Below are positions 7,332 to 13,257 of a stretch of DNA of 13,257 bases, piece after piece (the stretch's first letter is position 1; every line of letters starts with the position of its first letter). Under the pieces are notes generated by a model. That model saw only the letters and a program-made list of their open reading frames with translations, was not told the DNA's origin and made no database searches. The position numbers and the translations under genes were made by a program. The stretch is from assembly GCA_031260865.1 (NCBI GenBank), contig JAISKQ010000203.1, positions 1 through 13,257 of the forward strand, in the 5' to 3' direction. Source of the stretch: Prevotella sp. (GTDB lineage Bacteria > Bacteroidota > Bacteroidia > Bacteroidales > Dysgonomonadaceae).

Positions 7332-8071
7332 GACATCATTAATTGTGTGAGCAATAAGTCTGCTATGAGAATAAGGATGCTACTCATTACCACCGAGTCC
7401 GTGCTGGCTTTACCTACATCCAAAGAGCCTCCCCGAGCCGAATATCCATAATAGGACGCTACCGTTGACATAATGAACGCAAAAACAATTGTTTTTATAA
7501 GCGCATACCAGACATAAAATTCTTTGAAATAAAATTGAAGCCCATACTGGAATGTATCCGCCGGCATCACCTGCCCTACTATACAAACCATAAATCCGCC
7601 TATCACGCCGAAAAACATGCTGAGAACAACCAATACAGGTACAAAACTCATTAATGCTATCACTTTGGGCAATATAATATAATTGGGTGAATTTACGCCC
7701 ATTATCTCCAAGGCGTCTATTTGCTCGGTAACTTGCATTGTACCTATTTCGGAGGCGATATTCGACCCTACTTTACCCGCCAATATAAGACACATGATAG
7801 TGGATGAAAATTCAAGTATCAGTATCTCTCGGGAAACGTATCCAACTGTATAACGGGGCATGAACGGAGAGTCTATATTCAACTTTATCTGGACGACAAT
7901 CACAGCCCCTATAAAGAAAGAGATAATGACAACTATCCAAATCGAATTTACGCCCAATTTACTTATTTCGCTTAGATATTGACGAAGAAATACGTTCCAT
8001 TTCTGAGGTCTTGTGAAAACCTTTTGCATGAGAAGTACATACTTTCCTAATTTATCTAAAAGGGATATCAT
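7328..8071 (-). CDS. mlaE: Mla-type phospholipid ABC transporter permease
   Basis: A 247-residue inner-membrane permease of the MlaE/YrbE family. An amphipathic N-terminal helix (about 20-40) is followed by hydrophobic segments near 42-60, 82-98, 132-165, 187-206 and 226-245. The family hallmark is present at 107-126: SEIGTM, then VTEQIDALEIMGV, the cytoplasmic loop that couples to MlaF. It precedes mlaF with a 4-nt ATGA overlap, the usual order in Bacteroidetes. The start is the first ATG in frame, at 8071; a TAnnTTTG box lies about 40 nt upstream. It is divergent from copA across 213 nt. Confidence 0.9.
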   Translation of the reverse strand: MISLLDKLGKYVLLMQKVFTRPQKWNVFLRQYLSEISKLGVNSIWIVVIISFFIGAVIVVQIKLNIDSPFMPRYTVGYVSREILILEFSSTIMCLILAGKVGSNIASEIGTMQVTEQIDALEIMGVNSPNYIILPKVIALMSFVPVLVVLSMFFGVIGGFMVCIVGQVMPADTFQYGLQFYFKEFYVWYALIKTIVFAFIMSTVASYYGYSARGGSLDVGKASTDSVVMSSILILIADLLLTQLMMS

Positions 8072-8108
8072 AATATATTTTGCTATTTCATAAATTCATA
8101 AACTTGGG

Positions 8109-8116
8109 CAAATATA
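8109..8116 (-). promoter_or_regulatory. Predicted -7 box of the mlaEF promoter
   Basis: On the minus strand this reads TATATTTG, an exact match to TAnnTTTG, 37 nt before the mlaE ATG. The expected start of transcription leaves a leader of about 30 nt. No perfect -33 TTTG is seen at the usual distance. Confidence 0.45.
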
Positions 8117-8252
8117 CGTTTTTTTACATAAATGCTTCTTTTGAACTCTATAGAAAGAGAATGAAGACATTATTTTTGACAAAATTTTCACATTTTATAA
8201 CGCCACTCTTAAACTTCATTATAATTGTAACGCATCATTAATAGTTTATTAC

Positions 8253-8260
8253 AATCTTTG
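8253..8260 (+). promoter_or_regulatory. Possible -7 box of the copA promoter
   Basis: AATCTTTG matches TAnnTTTG except for the first base and ends 24 nt before the copA ATG. No -33 element stands out and no clear copper-responsive operator is visible in the 213-nt divergent region, which is otherwise AT-rich and featureless. Confidence 0.3.
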
Positions 8261-8284
8261 TATTATCATTTTAATAAGCTGATT

Positions 8285-10495
8285 ATGAAAACCGATAACA
8301 TACAAAAAAAAACGTTTCCCGTGCTTCAGCTATCCTGCGCTTCATGCGCCGTCAGCGTGGAAAGAATTATTAACGGACTGAAAGGGGTGCGGAACGCCTC
8401 TGTGAATTTTGCTACCGCGACGGCGGTTGTTGAATATATTCCCGATAGTATCACTCCCGAAGAAATACGAACTGCCGTTCAAAACGGAGGTTACGATCTT
8501 CTTATCGAAGGGAATGATGAGAACACAGCCGATCTTGTGGAAGAAATTCACACGAAAAAATATAACAGGCTTAAAACTTATACGATTTGGGCTATTATAT
8601 TGTCGTTGCCTGTTGTGACAACAGGCATGTTCTTTATGGATATGCCTTACGCGAATGAAATAATGCTGGTATTATCCACTCCTGTTATTTTTCTGTTGGG
8701 TAAGGATTTCTTTATAAATGCTTGGAAACAAGCAAAACATAAATCGGCAAATATGGATACACTTGTGGCTTTAAGCACAAGTGCGGCTTATTTGTTCAGC
8801 CTTTTCAATACATTATTCCCTGAATATTGGCTGCAAAGAGGCGTTCTTCCGCATGTTTATTTTGAAGCGGCGACTGTCATCATCGCTTTTATATTGTTAG
8901 GCAGATTATTGGAGGAAAAAGCCAAAGGAAATACTTCTTCCGCGATAAAAAAATTGATAGGCTTACGGCCTAAAACCGTTATCCGCATACACAATAATGA
9001 CTATGAGGAAATTCCGATTGAAAGGGTCATTATCGGTGATATTATCTTGGTAAAGCCCGGTGAGAAAATCGCCGTTGATGGAGTTATTACAGAAGGAATG
9101 TCGTATGTAGATGAAAGCATGTTGAGCGGAGAACCCGTACCGGTATTGAAACAGTTGAACGAAAAAGTCTTCGCCGGCACGATAAATCAGAAAAGCGGTT
9201 TTAGGTTCAGGGCAGAGAAAATAGGGGCTGACACGATGTTGGCTCATATCATAAAGATGGTGCAAGAGGCTCAAGGGAGTAAAGCCCCTGTGCAAAAATT
9301 AGTGGATAAAATAGCCGGGATATTTGTACCCGCGGTTATCTGTGTCGCGCTGCTCTCATTCGTCATCTGGTTGATTTTCGGAGGAGATAACGGATTCACC
9401 AAAGGTTTATTAGCTTTGGTAGCAACGCTCATCATCGCGTGTCCTTGCGCTTTGGGACTGGCGACCCCGACAGCCATAATAGTTGGTATTGGTAAAGGAG
9501 CCGAAAAAGGCATTTTGATTAAAGATGCCGAAAGCCTCGAACTGGCAAAAAAAACGGATGTGATTGTTTTAGATAAAACAGGAACCATTACCGAGGGTAA
9601 GCCTGTTGTGACGGATATTTTTTGGCTGAATAACGACGACACACAAAAGATAATATTATCAGGTCTTGAAAAACAATCGGAACACCCCTTGGCGGAGGCT
9701 GTTACCCACTATTATAACGATGTTCCGGCTGTACAAATATCAGACTTTGAAAGTATCACAGGCAAAGGCGTAAAAGGTAGAGTGGATGACCAATTTTACT
9801 TTGCCGGAAATAAGAAGCTGTTAAACGACAATAATATTTTGATAAATGCCGAACTGGAAGCACAGGCAAAAGAATATAGCCGACAATCAAAATCAGTGAT
9901 CTGGTTCGCGGACAGCGTAAACGCGATTGCGGTCGCGGCTGTTTCGGACGAAGTGAAAAAAAATTCAATAGCCGCTATTCAGAAACTGCAATCCTTAGGT
10001 ATCGACGTTTATATGCTTACAGGAGATAATGAATCCACGGCAAAGGAAATAGCGCGAAAGACAGGGATTAAGCATTACAAAGCAGAAACTCTGCCCCGAC
10101 AAAAAGTGGAATTTATAATAGAATTACAAAAGAAAGGGAAAATAGTGGCAATGGTGGGAGATGGAATTAATGACAGCGCTGCTTTAGCCCAGGCAGACCT
10201 AAGCATAGCAATGGGAAAAGGGAGCGATATAGCTATGGATGTAGCTAAAATGACCATCATTTCATCGGATCTGACTAAGATTCCGGAAGCAATCAAACTT
10301 TCCGGGCAAACGGTAAATACAATCCGGCAGAATTTATTCTGGGCTTTTATTTATAACTTGATAGGCATCCCTGTAGCGGCAGGTATCCTTTATCCGTTTA
10401 CCGGATTCTTGTTGAATCCGATGATTGCCGGAGCAGCGATGGCGTTGAGTAGTGTGAGCGTTGTCAGCAACAGTTTAAGGTTGAAGTGGAAATAA
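8285..10495 (+). CDS. copA: Copper-type P1B ATPase (CopA-like)
   Basis: A 736-residue heavy-metal P-type ATPase of normal length with one N-terminal metal-binding domain. It pumps metal, most likely Cu(I), out across the inner membrane. In order: HMA domain with CASC (Cys18, Cys21), membrane segments near 97-140 and 157-210, actuator loop with SGEP (281-284), transmembrane metal site CPC (386-388), phosphorylated Asp430 in DKTGT, HP motif (467-468), ATP-site TGDN (579-582), GDGIND (625-630), and final helices containing YNLIG (690-694) and MALSSVSVVSNS (719-730). CPC together with the Tyr-Asn and Met-x-x-Ser-Ser motifs points to copper (P1B-1). TTG at 8258 would add nine residues, but ATG at 8285 fits the family start and the putative promoter. 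No CopZ chaperone or metal sensor is adjacent. Confidence 0.93.
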   Translation: MKTDNIQKKTFPVLQLSCASCAVSVERIINGLKGVRNASVNFATATAVVEYIPDSITPEEIRTAVQNGGYDLLIEGNDENTADLVEEIHTKKYNRLKTYTIWAIILSLPVVTTGMFFMDMPYANEIMLVLSTPVIFLLGKDFFINAWKQAKHKSANMDTLVALSTSAAYLFSLFNTLFPEYWLQRGVLPHVYFEAATVIIAFILLGRLLEEKAKGNTSSAIKKLIGLRPKTVIRIHNNDYEEIPIERVIIGDIILVKPGEKIAVDGVITEGMSYVDESMLSGEPVPVLKQLNEKVFAGTINQKSGFRFRAEKIGADTMLAHIIKMVQEAQGSKAPVQKLVDKIAGIFVPAVICVALLSFVIWLIFGGDNGFTKGLLALVATLIIACPCALGLATPTAIIVGIGKGAEKGILIKDAESLELAKKTDVIVLDKTGTITEGKPVVTDIFWLNNDDTQKIILSGLEKQSEHPLAEAVTHYYNDVPAVQISDFESITGKGVKGRVDDQFYFAGNKKLLNDNNILINAELEAQAKEYSRQSKSVIWFADSVNAIAVAAVSDEVKKNSIAAIQKLQSLGIDVYMLTGDNESTAKEIARKTGIKHYKAETLPRQKVEFIIELQKKGKIVAMVGDGINDSAALAQADLSIAMGKGSDIAMDVAKMTIISSDLTKIPEAIKLSGQTVNTIRQNLFWAFIYNLIGIPVAAGILYPFTGFLLNPMIAGAAMALSSVSVVSNSLRLKWK

Positions 10496-10739
10496 TAAAT
10501 TCGGATAAATAATAAAAACCAGCAATGAGATAATAATATTCAATATCAACAATTTAGCCCGACCCAACCAAAGGAGGAGAAATAGCTGCGCTGTCAATCA
10601 GTCGGTTCAATCAATAGCAGCCCCTACCCCTGCCTATAAGGAATTTCGCAAAGCAAGAAAAAAATAACAAAACAACAAGTTGATTGCATGTTATTTAAGT
10701 TCAAAGTGGTGGAATTATATGTTTTTTTTATGCATTTTT
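10496..10739. other. Intergenic stretch between copA and the insertion sequence
   Basis: No coding region, RNA gene or clear terminator is visible in these 244 nt. It holds a Shine-Dalgarno-like AAAGGAGGAG near 10571 with no start codon at a useful distance, and TCAATCA occurs twice near 10595-10615. It ends in AT-rich sequence with T-runs. It may be leftover sequence from an older rearrangement, but nothing proves that. Confidence 0.5.
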
Positions 10740-10753
10740 TCCTGTTTTCGTCA
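10740..10753 (+). repeat. Left terminal inverted repeat of the insertion sequence
   Basis: TCCTGTTTTCGTCA, perfectly complementary to the right end at 12437-12450. The match stops abruptly on both sides. Confidence 0.85.
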
Positions 10754-10808
10754 CTTTTTTCAATCTCCAAAATTTAATATTGAAAGCCAATTAGTTATGT
10801 TGTAAAAA

Positions 10809-10840
10809 TTTGGAATTTGGGTGTCCCGCGTTTATCTTTG
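10809..10840 (+). promoter_or_regulatory. Transposase promoter (-33 TTTG and -7 TATCTTTG)
   Basis: TTTG at 10809-10812 and TATCTTTG at 10833-10840 are separated by 20 nt, an excellent fit to the Bacteroidetes promoter (TTTG, about 19-21 nt, TAnnTTTG). The -7 box ends only 4 nt before the ATG at 10845, so the message would be leaderless or nearly so. The spacer contains GGGTGTCCC (10819-10827), which recurs beside the right end. Confidence 0.65.
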
Positions 10841-10844
10841 TGGC

Positions 10845-12407
10845 ATGTTTACCCGCAGAAAACCCAACAAGACAGGAAGTATCAGTATCCAGGTGATAGA
10901 TAAAAGCCGGGGTCGCTATCATGTTGTAAAAAGTTTTGGTACAGGTCGCACCGAATCCGAGCTTTCCCTTTTGGAACGACGGGCCAATCAATACGTTCGA
11001 GAACAGGAAGGGTTAACCCTAAGCCTTTTTGAAGAAGACGAAGATGTCCTGGTTCATGATTTTGTCTCCGGAATATCGAATACCCAACTTCAGGTGATAG
11101 GGCCGGAACTGATTTTCGGCAGGCTCTACGACCGGATTGGTTATGGCGCCCTCAATAATGAAATATTCCGACATTTGGTCATTACCCGACTTTTCTCCCC
11201 CGGAAGTAAACTGAGGACTATTGATTATCTTCAACGTTATCAGGGTGTATCCTATGAGATTAGTCAAATTTATCGCTTCCTTGACAATTTATGTTATCAT
11301 AAGGGTAAGAAGAAGAAGGATAAAGCGAATGATATTAAAACAGATGTTGAAAGAATATCATTTGCTTATACCCAACGTGTTTTGCAAGGAAAGATTGAAG
11401 TTGTCTTCTACGATATGACCACACTTTATTTCGAGGCAAGCGAAGAGGATGATCTTCGCAAGACGGGCTTCTCTAAGGATGGGAAACATCAATGTCCCCA
11501 GATATTTTTAGGATTGCTTGTTGCCTCGGGAGGCAATCCTATCGGTTATGAGATATTCGAGGGGGATATTTTTGAAGGCAACACATTTATTCCTCTCATC
11601 GACCGGATGAGTGAGCGTTTTAGTCTGGACAAACCGATTGTGATAGCTGATGCAGGCTTGTTATCAAAGAAGAATATTGAGGCTTTGGAAGCGGAGGAAT
11701 ACGAATATATCCTCGGTGCCCGCCCTAAAAACGAGGCAGATGCCATAAAAGAAAAGATATTGGCCTTAGGCCTGAAAGATGGTGAGATTGCCATAATAGA
11801 CAAACCTGAAGGGCAACGTTTGATTATATCCCAGGCAGATAACCGTGCAAGGAAAGATCGGCACAACCGTGAACGGGGGTTAGCCCGATTACAGAAACGG
11901 GTAGAATCCGGCAGACTTACCAAAGCAAGCATTAATAACAGGGGCTACAACAAATATTTAACCATGGATGGAGAGATAACCATCCATGTGGATATAGACA
12001 AATTTGAATCCGATGCTGCTTGGGATGGGATAAAGGGCTATGTGACCAATACCAAGCTCTCAGGAAAAGAAGTCATTGACAATTATAAAAACCTGTGGTT
12101 GATTGAACGAGCCTTTCGCATGAACAAATCAGACTTGAGGGTGCGTCCCATTTACCACAGAATACGAAATCGCATAGAAGCTCATATCTGTATTTGTTTC
12201 ACAGCATACACTATCATGCTGGAACTGGAAAGGTTACTGCAAGCCAATCAATCCTCCATCAGTCTAAAGAGGGCACAAGAGATTACATATAATATGTATC
12301 AGTTAACTTATCAGCTACCAAACTCCAAAGAAATAAAAAACCAAATCTTAAACATGGATGAACAACAGCAAGAATTATACATGCTGGTCAAAAATGCCAA
12401 AATATAG
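10845..12407 (+). CDS. IS1634 family DDE transposase
   Basis: A 520-residue transposase, intact. The N-terminus (KTGSISIQVIDKSRGRYHVVKSFG, about 9-32 in shortened form SISIQVIDKSRG) is typical of the family. The catalytic triad is visible: Asp190 in VVFYDMTTLYFE, Asp269 in IVIADAGLLSKKNI, and Glu421 in NLWLIERAFRMNKSDL, followed by RVRPIYHRIRNRIEAH. This is the IS4-type RNase H fold, with the insertion between the second Asp and Glu. An in-frame GTG at 10821 would extend it by eight codons, but those codons lie within the promoter, so ATG at 10845 is preferred. The stop is followed by GGCGCCGCC and a run of eight T, a weak possible terminator just inside the right end. It is likely functional. 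Confidence 0.9.
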   Translation: MFTRRKPNKTGSISIQVIDKSRGRYHVVKSFGTGRTESELSLLERRANQYVREQEGLTLSLFEEDEDVLVHDFVSGISNTQLQVIGPELIFGRLYDRIGYGALNNEIFRHLVITRLFSPGSKLRTIDYLQRYQGVSYEISQIYRFLDNLCYHKGKKKKDKANDIKTDVERISFAYTQRVLQGKIEVVFYDMTTLYFEASEEDDLRKTGFSKDGKHQCPQIFLGLLVASGGNPIGYEIFEGDIFEGNTFIPLIDRMSERFSLDKPIVIADAGLLSKKNIEALEAEEYEYILGARPKNEADAIKEKILALGLKDGEIAIIDKPEGQRLIISQADNRARKDRHNRERGLARLQKRVESGRLTKASINNRGYNKYLTMDGEITIHVDIDKFESDAAWDGIKGYVTNTKLSGKEVIDNYKNLWLIERAFRMNKSDLRVRPIYHRIRNRIEAHICICFTAYTIMLELERLLQANQSSISLKRAQEITYNMYQLTYQLPNSKEIKNQILNMDEQQQELYMLVKNAKI

Positions 12408-12425
12408 GCGCCGCCATTTTTTTTC

Positions 12426-12434
12426 GGGTGTCCC
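12426..12434 (+). repeat. GGGTGTCCC motif beside the right end of the insertion sequence
   Basis: GGGTGTCCC here, 2 nt inside the right inverted repeat, is identical to 10819-10827 in the transposase promoter spacer. Its GGG and CCC arms make it nearly palindromic. Possible binding site; function is inference. Confidence 0.4.
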
Positions 12435-12436
12435 AA

Positions 12437-12450
12437 TGACGAAAACAGGA
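12437..12450 (-). repeat. Right terminal inverted repeat of the insertion sequence
   Basis: TGACGAAAACAGGA, the exact reverse complement of the left end at 10740-10753. Confidence 0.85.
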
Positions 12451-12479
12451 GGCTTAAACAAGACAGATAAAACATATCG

Positions 12480-13079
12480 TCATTTTTCTATAAATTGCAG
12501 GCTTTCCACTTTTTGGAGCCTGCTTTTTAGCTTATCAAACAGCGATTTCCTTATTTCCAATGCCATGGCGCAATCCATATCGTAGCTTTGGTTCAGGATA
12601 GTCGCGTCCGTATCTTTTACTATTTTCATAATATCATTCATAAAAGGATATTCAAAACTGAAGGATACTTGGCAATCTACTGTTTTTTCAATGATTTCAT
12701 TTTCCGATATAGCTTCCGCAGCCGCTTCACGATAGGCGACAATAAGTCCGCTTGTCCCCAATTTAATGCCGCCAAAGTAACGGATTACGACAATCAGTAT
12801 ATTTGTCAGGTCATTGGAGTTTATCTGTCCTAAGATGGGTTTACCTGCTGTGCCGGATGGTTCGCCGTCATCGTTTGCCCTAAATTCTTTATGTTCGGCT
12901 CCTAGCATATATGCCCAGCAGGCATGGCGCGCGTCATAATACTCTTTACGGAGTTTATCTACTTCTGTTTTCACTTCTTCCACCGATTGTACAGGTATAG
13001 CATAAGCGATAAACTTACTCCGTTTTTCAGTATAAATAGTTTTGGAGACAGATGTAATTGTTTTAAACGTATCTTCCAT
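12480..13079 (-). CDS. yigZ: YigZ/IMPACT family protein
   Basis: A 199-residue protein of the UPF0029/YigZ family, related to eukaryotic IMPACT. The N-terminal IMPACT domain shows RSKFIAYAIPV (20-30), ARHACWAYMLG (50-60), the hallmark NDDGEPSGTAGKPIL (69-83) and VVIRYFGGIKLG (97-108). The C-terminal part from about 137 (SFSFEYPFMNDIMKIV) is the small DUF1949-like domain found in bacterial members. A link to ribosomes or translation is proposed for the family, but the bacterial function is not settled. The protein appears cytoplasmic. The ATG at 13079 lies 5 nt after a TATCTTTG box, so the message may have almost no leader. The insertion sequence begins 29 nt past the stop codon. The AraC-type gene ends 19 nt upstream. 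Confidence 0.9.
   Translation of the reverse strand: MEDTFKTITSVSKTIYTEKRSKFIAYAIPVQSVEEVKTEVDKLRKEYYDARHACWAYMLGAEHKEFRANDDGEPSGTAGKPILGQINSNDLTNILIVVIRYFGGIKLGTSGLIVAYREAAAEAISENEIIEKTVDCQVSFSFEYPFMNDIMKIVKDTDATILNQSYDMDCAMALEIRKSLFDKLKSRLQKVESLQFIEK
12497..12528 (+). terminator. Plus-strand terminator inside the 3' end of yigZ
   Basis: GCAGGCT (12497-12503) pairs with AGCCTGC (12517-12523) across a 13-nt loop and is followed by TTTTT on the plus strand. It lies within the yigZ coding sequence and would stop transcripts coming from the left: the transposase now, and copA before the insertion. No U-run follows on the minus strand, so it does not serve yigZ. Confidence 0.5.
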
Positions 13080-13083
13080 CGTG

Positions 13084-13091
13084 CAAAGATA
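13084..13091 (-). promoter_or_regulatory. Possible -7 box of yigZ
   Basis: On the minus strand this reads TATCTTTG, an exact TAnnTTTG match, in the 19-nt gap between the AraC-type gene and yigZ. It ends 4 nt before the ATG. No TTTG is present at the -33 distance, which would fall inside the upstream gene. Confidence 0.35.
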
Positions 13092-13098
13092 GAAATTA

Positions 13099-13257
13099 TT
13101 ATTTTCCTCTATACTCTTTGGGCGACATACCCGTGTTTCGCTTAAAATATTTCCCGAAAAACGATTGTGAGGGAAAATTCAATTCATCACTGATTTGCTG
13201 AATCGTCATGTTTGTGGATTTGAGAAGGGCTTTAATTTCCAGTGTCACATAGTCGTC
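13099..13257 (-). CDS. AraC-family transcriptional regulator, C-terminal end (partial)
   Basis: The last 52 codons of a gene that enters from the right edge; the stop TAA is at 13099-13101. The visible sequence, with TIQQISDELNFPSQSFFGKYFKRNTGMSPKEYR, is the second helix-turn-helix of an AraC/XylS DNA-binding domain: the FPSQSFFGKYFKRNTGMSP stretch matches the familiar F-d-s-F-F-x-FK-x-x-G-x-sP pattern. The effector or sensor domain is outside the window, so neither its signal nor its targets can be named. Confidence 0.88.
   Translation of the reverse strand, partial: DDYVTLEIKALLKSTNMTIQQISDELNFPSQSFFGKYFKRNTGMSPKEYRGK

Larger units (their letters stand above)
10740..12450 (+). mobile_element. 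Complete IS1634-like (IS4 superfamily) insertion sequence
   Basis: A 1711-bp element bounded by perfect 14-bp terminal inverted repeats (TCCTGTTTTCGTCA) and carrying one intact transposase gene with its own promoter. The transposase type (long DDE protein ending in the W-LIE-FR-KSDL region) places it with IS1634. No 5-6 bp target duplication is found: the left flank ends GCATTTTT and the right flank begins GGCTTAAA. It sits between the convergent genes copA and yigZ, 245 nt after copA and 29 nt from the yigZ stop codon, and breaks neither gene. Confidence 0.85.

Noticed and set aside
8176..8201. TTGACA followed by TATAAC, resembling an E. coli sigma-70 promoter ahead of copA
   Set aside because: The spacing is only 14 nt, and Bacteroidetes promoters use TTTG/TAnnTTTG instead.
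8963..9642. Minus-strand open frames inside copA
   Set aside because: They are antisense shadows of a well-supported P-type ATPase gene and have no recognisable domains.
10571..10620. AAAGGAGGAG ribosome-binding-like sequence and GGTTCAATC resembling a tRNA T-loop after copA
   Set aside because: No start codon or open frame follows the purine run, and the bases around GGTTCAATC do not form a T-arm stem.

Overview
The window looks like chromosomal DNA from a member of the Bacteroidota, most likely order Bacteroidales. Four things point there: a short RNA polymerase omega/Rpb6-type protein of the Bacteroidetes kind next to BamD, the split sufC-sufD-sufS layout with a Bacteroidetes-type SufD, repeated copies of the Bacteroidetes sigma-factor -7 box TAnnTTTG just upstream of genes, and few Shine-Dalgarno sequences. 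The DNA is AT-rich. The species cannot be fixed from the sequence alone.

Layout, left to right. (1) 1-1065, minus strand: the 5' part of an omega-type RNA polymerase subunit gene behind bamD, the outer-membrane assembly lipoprotein. (2) 1158-4543, minus strand: the Fe-S cluster operon sufC-sufD-sufS. sufC and sufD overlap by 4 nt, and a hairpin-bearing leader precedes sufC. sufB is not beside it. (3) 4666-5633, minus strand: a compact two-gene cassette, a DUF3791-like protein followed 2 nt later by a DUF3990 protein of the ADP-ribosyltransferase fold, closed by a strong intrinsic terminator. It resembles a toxin-antitoxin module and sits where sufB might be expected. (4) 5711-8071, minus strand: mlaE-mlaF (4-nt overlap), the membrane core of a phospholipid ABC transporter, followed by the exonuclease III/AP endonuclease gene xth. 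A run of six 7-nt repeats lies between mlaF and xth. (5) 8285-10495, plus strand: a complete copper-type P1B ATPase, divergent from mlaE. (6) 10740-12450: a complete IS1634-like insertion sequence with 14-bp terminal inverted repeats and an intact DDE transposase. It lies between the convergent genes copA and yigZ. (7) 12480-13079, minus strand: a YigZ/IMPACT family protein, preceded by the C-terminal end of an AraC-type regulator that runs off the window.

Most genes are housekeeping: envelope biogenesis (BamD, MlaEF), Fe-S assembly (SufCDS), DNA repair (Xth) and copper export (CopA). The accessory material is the DUF3791/DUF3990 cassette and the insertion sequence. The items most worth following are the cassette with its apparently two-module partner, the suf operon lacking sufB, the sufC leader hairpin, the 7-nt periodic intergenic repeats, and a transposase promoter placed so close to the start codon that the message may be leaderless. 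I did not find a clearly new multi-gene system; the DUF3791/DUF3990 pair is the nearest candidate.
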